Positions 51,401 through 61,895 of a stretch of DNA of 64,000 bases are shown here, one piece after another. Source of the DNA: Gordonia sediminis (GTDB lineage Bacteria > Actinomycetota > Actinomycetes > Mycobacteriales > Mycobacteriaceae); the NCBI GenBank assembly GCA_004193205.1, contig RZUM01000002.1, positions 682,001 through 746,000 of the forward strand. The letters are read 5' to 3'. Within the stretch, counting starts at the first letter, position 1, and the number at the start of each line of letters is the position of its first letter. The notes below the pieces were generated by a model. It made no database searches and was not told the origin of the DNA. It worked only from the letters and a program-made list of their open reading frames with translations. A program made the translations under genes and the position numbers.

Positions 51401-52816
51401 GGGTGCGCGGTCCTGGATACGCGCGAACGGCTGCGCCGCCTCGATCTCGAAGGCCAACTCGAGCAGGGTGCGTTCGCGGCCGAGGTCGGCGGAGAAGTGG
51501 ATGCCCAGCGGCAAACCCTCGGAGGTCTGCGCCATCGGCAGACTGATCGCGGGCAGCCCGGAGGTGTTGTTGGCCGGCGTGAACGCGACGTAGCGCACCA
51601 GCCGTTGGAAGATCACGTCGAAGTCGCCGGCGGGATCGAGGTAGCCGATCTTGGGGGTGGCGTGACCGAGGGTCGGCGACATGAGGACGTCGAACCGCTC
51701 GAAGACACTGCGCACCCGCGCGGTCGCACGCCGCAGACCCAGCAGCGACGCAGGGGTACGCCAGAAGGCGCGCCGGTATTTCCGCGACAGCCCGAGAGTG
51801 AACGGGTCGAGGGCATCGTGGTCGAAGCCGTCGCGGATCGCCCGCTTGCCGAGCCGGTCGACGGCGAACGCGAGCATCGCCCAGTATTCGGTGAACTGGC
51901 GGGCGAAGGCGCCGTCCACCGGCAGCGGAATCGTCTCCACCTCGTGGCCCAGTGAGGTGAGCAGCGCGACGGCCCCGTCGATCGCGGTGGCCGTGTCGTC
52001 GTCGATCGGCGCACCGGATACCGTGTCGGTGAGGACAGCGCAGCGCAGTCGCCGACGACCCGGGCCGTCCACGAGGCCGACCAGCGGCAGGTTCGCGGGA
52101 CGTCGATACTTCTCGACGTCGGAGATGAAATGCGCGGTGTCGCGGACGGTTCGGGTGAGCATCCCGTCGCAGATGATGTTGATGGGGAGGATCTTCCCGG
52201 TCGGCGAGGGAATGACCCGGCCGCGGGACGGTTTGAGACCCACCAGGCCGCAGGCGGCCGCGGGGATGCGGATCGATCCGCCGCCGTCGTTGCCGTGCGC
52301 GATCGGCAGTGCCCCAGAGGCCACCAACGCGGCGGATCCGCCCGACGACGCGCCGCTGGAGTAGTCGCTGTCCCAGGGGTTGCGGGTCGGGTCACGATCC
52401 ACGTACTCGGTGCTCGCCGTCAGCCCGAACGCCGGCAGTGTCGACGCACCGACGATGTTGACCCCGGTGGAGAGCAGCTGGTCGGTGAACGGTTCGTTGG
52501 CGGTGGCCGGCCGGGCGGGCACCGCCGCCGAGCCGGACTGCGTCGGCAGCCCCTCGAACAGGGTGTTGTTCTTGATGATCGACGGCACGCCGGCGAAGGA
52601 CCCTGCGGGGAAGTCGCTGTCGAGGGCGCGGTCGCGGGCACGCTCACGGTCGTCGACGGCGATCGCATTCAAGTGCGGGTTGACCTTGTCGATCCGGCCC
52701 AACGCGGCTTCGAGCGCCTCGGCGGCCGAGATCTCCCCGGACCTGATGGCGGCCGCGACCGCGACGCCGTCACCGTCGCCGAGCGCGTCGTCACAGAACG
52801 CGTGGACGTACTTCAT
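51383..52816 (-). CDS. Amidase (amidase-signature family)
   Basis: 477 residues. The catalytic Ser-cisSer-Lys set is visible: K82 in SIIKNNTLFEG, S157/S158 in SSGASSGGSAAL and the nucleophile S181 in HGNDGGGSIRIPAAACGL. Hydrolyses an amide of unknown structure; gatA is unlikely because no gatB/C are near and it stands alone. The last residues (P-Q-V-E) and the TAG stop lie inside the 27-bp repeat. ATG after a short gap from the TetR gene stop (9 bp), so it follows that gene on the same strand. Confidence 0.92.
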   Translation of the reverse strand: MKYVHAFCDDALGDGDGVAVAAAIRSGEISAAEALEAALGRIDKVNPHLNAIAVDDRERARDRALDSDFPAGSFAGVPSIIKNNTLFEGLPTQSGSAAVPARPATANEPFTDQLLSTGVNIVGASTLPAFGLTASTEYVDRDPTRNPWDSDYSSGASSGGSAALVASGALPIAHGNDGGGSIRIPAAACGLVGLKPSRGRVIPSPTGKILPINIICDGMLTRTVRDTAHFISDVEKYRRPANLPLVGLVDGPGRRRLRCAVLTDTVSGAPIDDDTATAIDGAVALLTSLGHEVETIPLPVDGAFARQFTEYWAMLAFAVDRLGKRAIRDGFDHDALDPFTLGLSRKYRRAFWRTPASLLGLRRATARVRSVFERFDVLMSPTLGHATPKIGYLDPAGDFDVIFQRLVRYVAFTPANNTSGLPAISLPMAQTSEGLPLGIHFSADLGRERTLLELAFEIEAAQPFARIQDRAPTPQVE

Positions 52817-52825
52817 GCGCCGAGG

Positions 52826-53428
52826 CTAGCTCCGATCGGTCATGCGGATGACGTCGGCAGCCAGCGCTTCGGCGTACGCGTCGTCGAGGGCGAGGCCGAA
52901 CACGGCGTGGTGATACAGCGGCGCGATCACGTGATCGAGGATCTGACGGACCGACGGCGCATCCTGTCCTCGCGCAGCCGCACGGCCGACCATCACTTCG
53001 GCCTGCTCCCGGCGGATCTCCCAGCACGGACATTCCTCGACGACGTCGTTGCGGGCGGACACCAGCGCGCGCAGGTATGCGCGCCGCTTCGGACGGCCGA
53101 TGTCCGCAGCGATGATCCGGGACCACTCCGCGAGGTCGTCGGCCAGTTCGCCGGTGTCGGGCAGCGGCTCCCCTTGGGTCAGCGCCGCGACGGCCACCTC
53201 CCCGAGCAGCGTCTCGATAGTGCGCCACCGACGATAGATGCTTGTCGGGTTCACGCCGGCGACCGCGGCGACCTCGGGGACCGTCATCGTGTCGCGCTGT
53301 CCGGAACCCACCAACTGCCCGACCGCCGCATACACGGCCGACTGCACCCGTGCGCTGCGGCCGCCCGGTCGCTTCGCGCCGGGGGAATGTTCGCTCGCTG
53401 CTGCGGTTGAACCACTCATGCCGACCAT
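52826..53428 (-). CDS. TetR family regulator (controls the adjacent MFS exporter)
   Basis: About 200 residues from ATG 53428 (MVGMSGSTAAASEH); ATG 53419 is an alternative. Helix-turn-helix MTVPEVAAVAGVNPTSIYRR then WRTIETLLGEVAV. The C-terminal domain has CPCWEIRREQAEV and AAARGQDAP typical of the TetR_C_16/C_11-like group. Divergent from the MFS gene across an AT-rich region with two operator-like sites. Confidence 0.9.
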   Translation of the reverse strand: MVGMSGSTAAASEHSPGAKRPGGRSARVQSAVYAAVGQLVGSGQRDTMTVPEVAAVAGVNPTSIYRRWRTIETLLGEVAVAALTQGEPLPDTGELADDLAEWSRIIAADIGRPKRRAYLRALVSARNDVVEECPCWEIRREQAEVMVGRAAARGQDAPSVRQILDHVIAPLYHHAVFGLALDDAYAEALAADVIRMTDRS

Positions 53429-53475
53429 TATTGCAAGTCTGATTGCTTTAGTGTGCGAGCCTGGATAAGTTCGAT

Positions 53476-53499
53476 CTAACGCAAACAACTTTGCTTTAG
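53476..53499. promoter_or_regulatory. Operator-like inverted repeat before the MFS gene
   Basis: CTAACGCAAA-CAAC-TTTGCTTTAG (one mismatch between arms). A second, weaker site with GCAA-N6-TTGC and the same TTGCTTTAG right half lies at 53431-53451, next to the TetR start. The pair would let one repressor control both divergent genes. Confidence 0.65.
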
Positions 53500-53507
53500 G
53501 AGATGAG

Positions 53508-54767
53508 ATGACTCGGCTGCACCCGCGTCGCGCGTTCTGGGTGATCACCGCGACCTTCGTGATGGTCCTCTTCGCCTCCGCCGCACCCTCCCCGCTCTAC
53601 CCCGTGTACCAGCAACTCTGGGGCTTCTCGGCGTTCACCCTCACCACCGTCTTCGCGATCTATGTGGCGACGATGCTGGTCAGCCTGTTGACCGTCGGAT
53701 CACTCTCCGACCACATCGGACGACGACCAGTGTTGGCGGTCGCCCTGTTCCTGCTGATCGGGAGCATGGTGCTGTTCGTGTCCGCCGATGACGTCGGCGT
53801 CCTGATGGCGGCCCGTGCACTCCAGGGTCTGGCCACCGGCGCTGCGATGGGGACGCTCACCGCCACCGTCGTCGACCTGCAACCGACGCCTCGACTCGGC
53901 TCGGCGATCACCGGCGCCGCGCCGGCGATCGGCTTGGCCGGTGGCGTGGCCATCGCGGGACTCTTCGTCGAATACGCACCCGCGCCGCGCTTCCTGGTAT
54001 ACGAGGTCATCCTGGCCTTGTTCGCGGTCCTGCTGATCGCGCTGCTACTGGTCCCGGAGACCTCGGACCGGATCGGATTCACCTCCCGACGGCATCTGCT
54101 CGCGACCCTCGCTCCGCAGGTGCGGCTGCCCGCACAGGTACGAGGAGTGTTCCTCGCGGCCGCGCCGGCCCTGGTCGCCACCTGGTCACTGGGCGGTCTG
54201 TATCTCTCACTCGGCTCCTCGGTTGTCGCGCGCGTGTTCGGCGTCGACAACCACGCCGAGGCCGGCGTCCTGCTGTTCGTGTTCTTCGCCTCGGCCGCGG
54301 TCACGTCCCTGCTGATCACCGGGAAATCGGCGGCCACCAAACTCGCCTTCGGCTACCCGGCCCTCGCCGGCGGCGCCGTCGTCTCGCTGGCCGGGGTGCT
54401 CGGCGAGACATTGCCGCTCTACGTCGCCGGCTCGGTGATCGCCGGCGCCGGATTCGCCGCGACGTTCCTCGGGGCACTGGACAGCATCAGCGCCGCCACG
54501 CCTGCGCAGCAGCGGGGCCAGGTCTTCTCGTCGGTGTTCGTCGCGAGCTATCTCGCGTTCAGCCTGCCCGCCGTCGTGGCCGGGATCATCGTGTCGCACA
54601 TCGGTTTGCGGGAGACGGTCCTCGGCTACGTCGCCTACGTCCTGCTGCTCGCGGTGGTCGGCGCCCTGGTGACCGCCCGTGCCCGGCGGCGCGCGACGTC
54701 AGCCGCACCGGCGGCGCCGACGACTGTCGCAGCGGGGCCCGACCGCGCGATCTCAGTGCGACGCTGA
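53508..54767 (+). CDS. MFS transporter
   Basis: 419 residues, 12 predicted helices. The loop 2-3 motif A is GSLSDHIGRRPVLAVALF, with further MFS features AARALQGLATGAAMGTLTATV in helices 4-5. The ATG at 53508 is 5 bp after TAGGAG. Together with the divergent TetR this is a typical drug or metabolite exporter locus. Its 3' end overlaps the convergent TetR gene by 15 bp. Confidence 0.92.
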   Translation: MTRLHPRRAFWVITATFVMVLFASAAPSPLYPVYQQLWGFSAFTLTTVFAIYVATMLVSLLTVGSLSDHIGRRPVLAVALFLLIGSMVLFVSADDVGVLMAARALQGLATGAAMGTLTATVVDLQPTPRLGSAITGAAPAIGLAGGVAIAGLFVEYAPAPRFLVYEVILALFAVLLIALLLVPETSDRIGFTSRRHLLATLAPQVRLPAQVRGVFLAAAPALVATWSLGGLYLSLGSSVVARVFGVDNHAEAGVLLFVFFASAAVTSLLITGKSAATKLAFGYPALAGGAVVSLAGVLGETLPLYVAGSVIAGAGFAATFLGALDSISAATPAQQRGQVFSSVFVASYLAFSLPAVVAGIIVSHIGLRETVLGYVAYVLLLAVVGALVTARARRRATSAAPAAPTTVAAGPDRAISVRR

Positions 54768-55442
54768 CAGAGGTGACCCGTCCACCCGCGCGCCGACGAT
54801 CCGAGCAGCCATGTCCGCGTGGAAGTCACCGATCTGCTGCGGCGTCATCGCGCCGGACTCCCGGTACCAGCGTGCGACGTCGACCCCCATCGACAGCAGC
54901 AGCGTCGTCGTCGCTTGCGGGTCGTCGACATCGAAGGCTCCGTCCGCGATGCCCGCGTCGACGATCGCGCCGACACGTCGGCCGACCTCCCGGCGCATCT
55001 CCCCGATGGCCTCACGATGCTCGGGCGACAGCGAGTCCAACTCGTAGTTGACGACCCTCGACCACACGTGATCGCGTGCGTGGTGGGTTGCCAGCGCGCC
55101 GATCACCGCCCGAAGCCGCGCGACCGGCGGCTGCGCGGAGTCGTCGGCGTCGTCGATCAACTCCAAGAACCCACGGTGTCCGGCGTCGGAGAGTTCGTAG
55201 AGCACCTCTTCCTTGGACCGGAAGTGCACGTACACCGCTGCCGGACTCATCCGCGCTCCGGTCGCGATGTCGCGGGTGGTCGTCGCGGGGAATCCCTTTG
55301 CCGCGAACGCCTCCACCGCGGCCCGCAACAACCGAGAGCGCGCCTGGACGGCGCGGGGCGGCGGTTCCACGACTGACACCTCGCCGACCTCCGTTTCCGA
55401 TGTGTTCCCGATGACATTGACATGCGCCGCTGGTCGCGGCAT
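54753..55442 (-). CDS. TetR family regulator (acyl-CoA dehydrogenase operon)
   Basis: 229 residues. Helix-turn-helix ATTTRDIATGARMSPAAVYV then HFRSKEEVLYELS. A Leu/Val-rich ligand domain of the size typical for acyl-CoA-responsive TetRs. Divergent from the acyl-CoA dehydrogenase pair, with a perfect palindrome in between, so it probably represses fatty- or acyl-acid degradation genes. Confidence 0.9.
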   Translation of the reverse strand: MPRPAAHVNVIGNTSETEVGEVSVVEPPPRAVQARSRLLRAAVEAFAAKGFPATTTRDIATGARMSPAAVYVHFRSKEEVLYELSDAGHRGFLELIDDADDSAQPPVARLRAVIGALATHHARDHVWSRVVNYELDSLSPEHREAIGEMRREVGRRVGAIVDAGIADGAFDVDDPQATTTLLLSMGVDVARWYRESGAMTPQQIGDFHADMAARIVGARVDGSPLSASH

Positions 55443-55456
55443 AGTGGAAGAGTACC

Positions 55457-55474
55457 ACTAAGCAAGCGCTTAGT
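55457..55474. promoter_or_regulatory. Perfect palindrome operator, ACTAAGC-AAGC-GCTTAGT
   Basis: 18-bp site 14 bp before the TetR start and 79 bp before the first acyl-CoA dehydrogenase gene. The shape is that of many actinobacterial TetR operators. Confidence 0.8.
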
Positions 55475-55552
55475 CAGCGGCGTACCGACTGGCTCCCCGC
55501 CGAGTCACGCGTCCGCATCCCACACCGCCTGACCAGGAGTAAGACAGAAGTC

Positions 55553-56749
<1,197 letters not shown>

Positions 56750-56799
56750 GACCCACCGCCTCATCACTTTTCACGACACACAAGAACCTGGGACCTTTC

Positions 56800-57912
56800 A
56801 TGGATTTCGAACTTTCCGACGAACAGACGATGCTGCGCGACACCGTCCGCGAAGTATTGACCCGCAAGTACGACATCGAGACGCTGCGCGCCGTCACCGA
56901 CACCGAACTCGGCTGGGACAAGGGGGTGTGGAAGTCGTTGGCCGACATCGGCATCCTCGGCCTCACCTTCCCCGAGGACGACGGCGGCATGGGTGCCGGC
57001 CCGGTGGAGTTCACCAGCGTGATGACCGAACTCGGTCGCGCACTGGCCCCCGAGCCCTACCTCGACGCGGTCCTCGTGCCGGGGTCGCTCATCGCCGCGA
57101 CCGGCGACGACGAGACCCGCGCGGAGCTTCTCGGCGGACTCGCCTCGGGTGAGCTGCTGATGGCGTTCGCCCACCTCGAGGCCGGCGACCGCTGGCCGGG
57201 GGCCAAGGTCGCCACCACCGCCACCGACGGCAAGATCAATGGCACCAAGGTCCTTGTTGGACACGGTGATTGCGCCGACAAGTTGGTCGTGTCGGCACGC
57301 ACCGCCGACGGTGTCGGCCTGTTCGTCGTCGACGCCGACGCCGAGGGTGTCACCCGCACCAGCTACCGCACCCACGATCGCCGTCGCGGCGCGCAGATCG
57401 AGTTCACCGACGCCGCCGCGGTCCGCCTGGGCAGCGGCGACGCCACGCAGCTGATCGCGGACGCCGAGGTCGGCATCCAGACCGCGCTGTGCGCGGAGGC
57501 CGTCGGCGCGATGGAGCGCTCGCTCGACCTCACCGTCGAGTACCTGAAGACCCGCAAGCAGTTCGGTGTCACGCTGTCGCACTTCCAGACGCTCACCCAG
57601 CGCGCCGCCGACATGTACGCACAGCTGGAGCTGGCACGCAGCATGAGCCTGTATGCGACCACCGCGCTGTCCGACGGCATCTGCGACCCGATCATCGCCT
57701 CGCGCGCCAAGCTGCAGATCTGCCGCTCAGCCCGGGTGATCGGACAGGAGGCGGTGCAGATGCACGGCGGTATCGGCATGACCGCCGAGTACCCGGTCGG
57801 CCACTACCTGAGCCGGCTCACCGCGATCTCGCACACCCTCGGTGATGCCGCAGACCATGTGTCGGTTCTGGCACGCAACGTCGGCGACTACGAGATGGTC
57901 ACCGTCGGCTGA
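56800..57912 (+). CDS. Acyl-CoA dehydrogenase (FadE-type, subunit 2)
   Basis: 370 residues, shorter than subunit 1 and lacking a clear E-x-x-G-S-D-x2-S FAD motif (it has FAHLEAGDRWPGAKVATTA). C-terminal ARVIGQEAVQMHGGIGMTAE then YPVGHYLSRL is intact. Mycobacterial ChsE/FadE pairs form alpha2beta2 enzymes with one FAD site per dimer; this pair fits that design. Likely acts on a bulky acyl-CoA. Confidence 0.9.
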   Translation: MDFELSDEQTMLRDTVREVLTRKYDIETLRAVTDTELGWDKGVWKSLADIGILGLTFPEDDGGMGAGPVEFTSVMTELGRALAPEPYLDAVLVPGSLIAATGDDETRAELLGGLASGELLMAFAHLEAGDRWPGAKVATTATDGKINGTKVLVGHGDCADKLVVSARTADGVGLFVVDADAEGVTRTSYRTHDRRRGAQIEFTDAAAVRLGSGDATQLIADAEVGIQTALCAEAVGAMERSLDLTVEYLKTRKQFGVTLSHFQTLTQRAADMYAQLELARSMSLYATTALSDGICDPIIASRAKLQICRSARVIGQEAVQMHGGIGMTAEYPVGHYLSRLTAISHTLGDAADHVSVLARNVGDYEMVTVG

Positions 57913-57948
57913 GTCATACGGCCGATCGCGCGTCGCTACTGTTTCCCC

Positions 57949-58377
57949 ATGGGACAACTGCGCGACAACCTGGGTCACGCCGCCGCGTACAGCCTCGTCG
58001 GAATCGTGCTGCTGGTCATCGGGTTCGCAGCCCTGGATCTGGTCACGCCGGGGCGGCTGCGCAACCTGATCTGGCTGGAGCACAACCGCAACGCGGTCAT
58101 CCTGTCCACCGCTCAGGTGATCGGGCTGTCCATCGTGATGGTCGCCGGCATCCGCGACTCGGTGGCACTGGAGCTGTGGCGCGGGCTGCTGTACACGGCC
58201 ATCTACGTGCTCCTGGCCATCGCCGTGATGATGTGGTCGTTCGTCCTCGTCGACTGGCTGACACCCGGCAAACTCGGCACGCTGTTGCTCGACGACGACG
58301 GGCATCCGGCGGGATGGATCTGCGGGGCTGTGTTCGTCGGTGTCGGCGCCGTCATCGGTGCGACGCTCGGTCTGTGA
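57949..58377 (+). CDS. DUF350 membrane protein (second copy)
   Basis: 142 residues, four helices, two halves with ALDLVTPGRLRNLIW and VLVDWLTPGKLGTLL. Paralogue of the product at 35243 (same D-x-L/V-T-P-G repeats and the N-R-N-A phrase) but not accompanied by the other cluster genes. Its stop codon lies within an 18-bp tandem repeat. Confidence 0.85.
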   Translation: MGQLRDNLGHAAAYSLVGIVLLVIGFAALDLVTPGRLRNLIWLEHNRNAVILSTAQVIGLSIVMVAGIRDSVALELWRGLLYTAIYVLLAIAVMMWSFVLVDWLTPGKLGTLLLDDDGHPAGWICGAVFVGVGAVIGATLGL

Positions 58378-58414
58378 TCGACGCTCGGTCTGTGATCGAC
58401 GCTCGCTCGTTGAT
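58361..58414. repeat. 18-bp tandem repeat, three copies
   Basis: CGACGCTCGGTCTGTGAT twice exactly (58361, 58379) and once with changes (58397). Covers the end of the DUF350 gene. Confidence 0.88.
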
Positions 58415-58498
58415 CGGCCCCGACCACTATTGACGGTCAGACAACAAACAATTTACGGTCGAGCCCGATCTGGCATCGACGACATCGAGAGGAAGACC

Positions 58499-58975
58499 AT
58501 GGCTGCACCACTGATCGAGGAATCGATCGAGATCAACGCCGCCGCCGACGACGTCTGGGCGGTGATCTCGGACCTACGCCGCATGGGCGAGTGGAGCCCG
58601 CAGTGCAAGAAGATGTTCATGCTCGGGGGCCCGGTGGGGGTCGGTACCCGGACACTCAACATCAACAGGCAGGGGCTCAAGGTCTGGCCGACGACCGCGA
58701 AGGTGATCCGGGTGTCCCCGGGCACCGAACTGGCGTTCCGGATCGGCGAGAACCGCACCGTGTGGAGCTACACCATCGAGCCCTCGACGAACGGGGTGCG
58801 GGTGACCGAGCGACGTGAGGCCGCCAACGGGACCACCACGTGGATCTCGTCGTTTTTCGTCGACAAGCTGCTCGGCGGGAACGACGATTTCGAGGCCGAG
58901 CTGAAGGCCGGTATGGCCGAGACCCTCGGCAAGATCAAGGAGGCGGCCGAGTCGTCGGCGACGCGCGCCGCCTGA
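58499..58975 (+). CDS. SRPBCC (START-like, polyketide cyclase/Bet v1-type) protein
   Basis: 158 residues with the standard opening IEESIEINAAADDVWAVISD, then MGEWSPQC and the later GVRVTERREAANGTTTW and long C-terminal helix. A hydrophobic-ligand-binding fold; enzyme or carrier function unknown. GAGAGGAAG precedes the ATG. Confidence 0.88.
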   Translation: MAAPLIEESIEINAAADDVWAVISDLRRMGEWSPQCKKMFMLGGPVGVGTRTLNINRQGLKVWPTTAKVIRVSPGTELAFRIGENRTVWSYTIEPSTNGVRVTERREAANGTTTWISSFFVDKLLGGNDDFEAELKAGMAETLGKIKEAAESSATRAA

Positions 58976-59006
58976 CGGCTCGCCGGTCCCTGGTGGTGTG
59001 TCTCGG

Positions 59007-59807
59007 CTAACGGTTCGCCAGCTTCTCCATGAGGGCGGGCAGGTCGGCGAGCGAGTCGATCACATGGTCGGGCACCGGGCCGAACTCGTCGCGCTGCAAC
59101 GCGCGCAACGCCTCCTCACGGAACTTGCCGGTGCGCACGAGCACACCGATGAGGGCCGCCGCCTGTGCGCCGAGGACGTCGTTGTACATGTCGTCACCGA
59201 CCATGACCACCTGCGTCGGTTCGAGCTGCATGATGTCGACGGCGGCGCGGAAGCCGAGCGGCGACGGTTTGCCGATCGCCCGGATCTTGCGTCCGGCGGC
59301 CTTCTCGAGTCCCTCGAGGTAGACCCCGGTGTCGATGCTGAGGCCCTTGGCCGTCGACCACGTCATCGAGCGGTGCATGGCGATCACGGGAACACCCGCC
59401 ACCATCAACTCGAGCACCCGCGACAGCGCCTCGTGGGTGAACACCGGGCCGGCGCCGCCGAGCACCACGACCTGCGCCTGCCCCGGGTCGTCGGTGATCT
59501 CGACACCGGTCATGTCCTCGGCGATCGGCCCCTCGTTGATCACCCACACACGCTTACCCGGGTGATTGGCCGTCAGATACTCGGCGGTCAACTTGGCCGC
59601 GGTCAGGATCTCCTCGGCGCGGACGTCGAAACCGCATCCGGTGAGCAGCTGGGCGATCTCGCCTCGCGATCGCGACGTCGTGTTGGTCAGGAACATGCGC
59701 GGATAGCCGTGCTCGGACAGCTCCGCGATGGCGTCCACCGCCCCCGGCAGAGCCTGCCACGAGGTGACCATCACCCCGTCGATGTCCAGCAGCAGCCCGA
59801 GCGTCAT
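59007..59807 (-). CDS. HAD-superfamily hydrolase (NagD-like)
   Basis: 266 residues. Motif I GLLLDIDGVMVT with nucleophile D8 and D10, motif II FLTNTTSRSRGE, motif III lysine in IGKPSPLGF, motif IV VMVGDDMYNDVLGA. C2-cap layout of NagD/phosphoglycolate-type phosphatases. Divergent from moeA across a 68-bp gap. Confidence 0.92.
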   Translation of the reverse strand: MTLGLLLDIDGVMVTSWQALPGAVDAIAELSEHGYPRMFLTNTTSRSRGEIAQLLTGCGFDVRAEEILTAAKLTAEYLTANHPGKRVWVINEGPIAEDMTGVEITDDPGQAQVVVLGGAGPVFTHEALSRVLELMVAGVPVIAMHRSMTWSTAKGLSIDTGVYLEGLEKAAGRKIRAIGKPSPLGFRAAVDIMQLEPTQVVMVGDDMYNDVLGAQAAALIGVLVRTGKFREEALRALQRDEFGPVPDHVIDSLADLPALMEKLANR

Positions 59808-59875
59808 AGTCTGAAAATCTAGTCGCGTCGGGCGCACCGTGCACGGCCGACGGAATCGGATGGCATGCTGAGCGG

Positions 59876-61102
59876 ATGCGATCGGTGTCAGATCACCAGA
59901 CTGTCGTCGCCGCACTGTTCGGTGCACCCGGATCGGTGCGGATACCCGCCACGCAGGCCCTCGGCACCGTCACGGCCGCCGAAATCGCCGCTCCTCTCGG
60001 GCTGCCCGGCTTCGACAATTCCGCGATGGACGGCTACGCCGTGCGGGCCGACGAGATCGCCTCGGCCACCGACGAATCCCCGGTCCGTCTGCCCGTCGCC
60101 GAGGACATCCCGGCCGGACGCACCGATCGGTTGACGCTGCAGCCGGGAACCGCGCACCGCATCATGACCGGCGCGCCGGTACCGGTGGGGGCCGACGCGG
60201 TCATTCCCGTCGAGGTCACCGACGGCCGCGTCGACGTCGTCACCATTCGGTCCGCGGTTCCGGCCGGCAGACACATCCGCAGGGCGGGCTCCGACATCGC
60301 CGCGGGGGAACCGGCGATCCCGGCCGGGACCCGGCTCGGCGCACCCCAGGTCGGCCTGCTCGCCGCCCTCGGGATCACCGAGGTCACGGTGGCACCGAAG
60401 CTGCGCGTGGTGGTGCTGTCGACGGGTTCCGAACTCGTGACGCCTGGGACAGCGCTGCAGTTCGGGCAGATCTACGAATCCAACGGGCCGATGCTCACCG
60501 CCGCGGCCACCGAGGCCGGCGCCGACGCGACCCACGTGCACTTTGTCACCGACGATGTGGGCGCCTTCCGCGCCCGCCTCGACGAGATCAGCGACGACGC
60601 CGACCTGATCATCACCTCCGGCGGGGTGAGTGCCGGGGCGTTCGAGGTGGTCAAGGATGCACTGGCGGCCTCGGGTGAGGTCGAGTTCGTGAAGGTCGCG
60701 ATGCAGCCCGGCATGCCACAGGGGTGCGGCCGCTACGGCAGTCCCTCCGGGCGCGCGGTTCCGATCGTGACCCTGCCCGGCAACCCGGTCAGTTCCCTGG
60801 TCTCGTTCGAGGTGTTCATCCGGACACCGCTGCGCGCCGCGATGGGCCTGCCGCCGGACCGCCGCCGGGTGCACGCCCGTCTGGAATCCGACATCCGCTC
60901 CCCGGCCGGGAAACGACAGTTCCTGCGCGGTGTGCTCAATCGGTGCGAGCCCGACAACGCTGAGGGTTTCGTGGTGAAGCCGATCGGCCCTCCCGCCTCG
61001 CATCACCTGCGCTACCTCGCCCGCGCCGACGCACTCATCGACGTCGCGGCCGACGTCGAGGCCGTGAGCGCCGGGACACCGGTAGACGTCATCATGCTCT
61101 GA
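59876..61102 (+). CDS. moeA: Molybdopterin molybdenumtransferase MoeA
   Basis: 408 residues. Inserts molybdenum into adenylated molybdopterin. Seen: LPGFDNSAMDGYAVRADEIA (N-S-A-M-D-G motif), HRIMTGAPVPVGADAVIPVE, VLSTGSELVTPG, ESNGPMLTA, TSGGVSAGAFEVVKDALAA and LPGNPVSSLVSFEVFIR. Corresponds by position to M. tuberculosis moeA2, upstream of psd. Confidence 0.95.
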   Translation: MRSVSDHQTVVAALFGAPGSVRIPATQALGTVTAAEIAAPLGLPGFDNSAMDGYAVRADEIASATDESPVRLPVAEDIPAGRTDRLTLQPGTAHRIMTGAPVPVGADAVIPVEVTDGRVDVVTIRSAVPAGRHIRRAGSDIAAGEPAIPAGTRLGAPQVGLLAALGITEVTVAPKLRVVVLSTGSELVTPGTALQFGQIYESNGPMLTAAATEAGADATHVHFVTDDVGAFRARLDEISDDADLIITSGGVSAGAFEVVKDALAASGEVEFVKVAMQPGMPQGCGRYGSPSGRAVPIVTLPGNPVSSLVSFEVFIRTPLRAAMGLPPDRRRVHARLESDIRSPAGKRQFLRGVLNRCEPDNAEGFVVKPIGPPASHHLRYLARADALIDVAADVEAVSAGTPVDVIML

Positions 61103-61171
61103 CGGGGGACGCTCTAAGCTGGTACGAGGTCCGGGCCCGCCGGACATCTTGCCCGGTGTAACAGGAGGTTG

Positions 61172-61891
61172 ATGGTGGCCAGGCGCCCGCGTCCGGACGG
61201 ATCCGCGACCGGAGTCGCTCACCTCGTCGATCTGGCACGCGAGACCATCCCACCGATCCATCCGGCCGGGGTGCCGTTCGTCGCGGCACCCGCGGCCATC
61301 GCCGTCCTGGGTCGTCGGCATCCGTGGATCGCCCGGCCTGCCGTACTGACTGCAGCGGCCTGCGCGGCGTTCTTCCGGCATCCGTCGCGGGTTCCACCGA
61401 CGACACCCGGCGCCGTCGTGGCACCGGCCGACGGAACCATCTCGCTGGTCGACGAGGCGGTGCCGCCGCCCGAGTCCGGTCTCGGCCCCGATCCGCTCCC
61501 GCGGGTGTCGACGTTCCTGTCCATCTTCGACGTGCACGTGCAGCGAGTGCCGGTCGCAGGCACCGTGACGTCGGTGACCCACACCCCCGGCGCGTTCGTG
61601 TCGGCAGATCTCCCCGACGCCAGCTCGGTCAACGAACGCACGACGATGACGCTGCGCGTACCGGGCCACGCCACGGTGCACGACATCGCGGTGGTGCAGA
61701 TCGCCGGACTGGTGGCCCGGCGCATCGTGTGCGAACCCGTCGTCGGGGACGAGTTGCGGACCGGCGACACCTACGGACTGATCAGATTCGGGTCCCGCGT
61801 CGACGTCTACCTGCCGGCCGGATGCGAACCCCAGGTGCTGGTCGGCCAACGCGCGGTCGGCGCAGAGACCGTCCTCGCGACGCTGACCTGA
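61172..61891 (+). CDS. psd: Phosphatidylserine decarboxylase proenzyme
   Basis: About 239 residues. Family motifs [20 protein letters not shown] then [23 protein letters not shown], and the autocleavage site [13 protein letters not shown], where cleavage before the serine makes the pyruvoyl group (short, PSD-A type). AGGAGG ends 3 bp before ATG 61172 and 6 bp before GTG 61175, so the latter is also possible. Forms an operon with pssA. Confidence 0.93.
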   Translation: MVARRPRPDGSATGVAHLVDLARETIPPIHPAGVPFVAAPAAIAVLGRRHPWIARPAVLTAAACAAFFRHPSRVPPTTPGAVVAPADGTISLVDEAVPPPESGLGPDPLPRVSTFLSIFDVHVQRVPVAGTVTSVTHTPGAFVSADLPDASSVNERTTMTLRVPGHATVHDIAVVQIAGLVARRIVCEPVVGDELRTGDTYGLIRFGSRVDVYLPAGCEPQVLVGQRAVGAETVLATLT

Positions 61892-61895
61892 TCCG

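Noticed and set aside
51149-51955. A plus-strand frame with LLDQRGKTV repeats
   Set aside because: The repeats are the 27-bp DNA repeat, open in all frames because 27 is divisible by three; the rest is antisense to the amidase gene.
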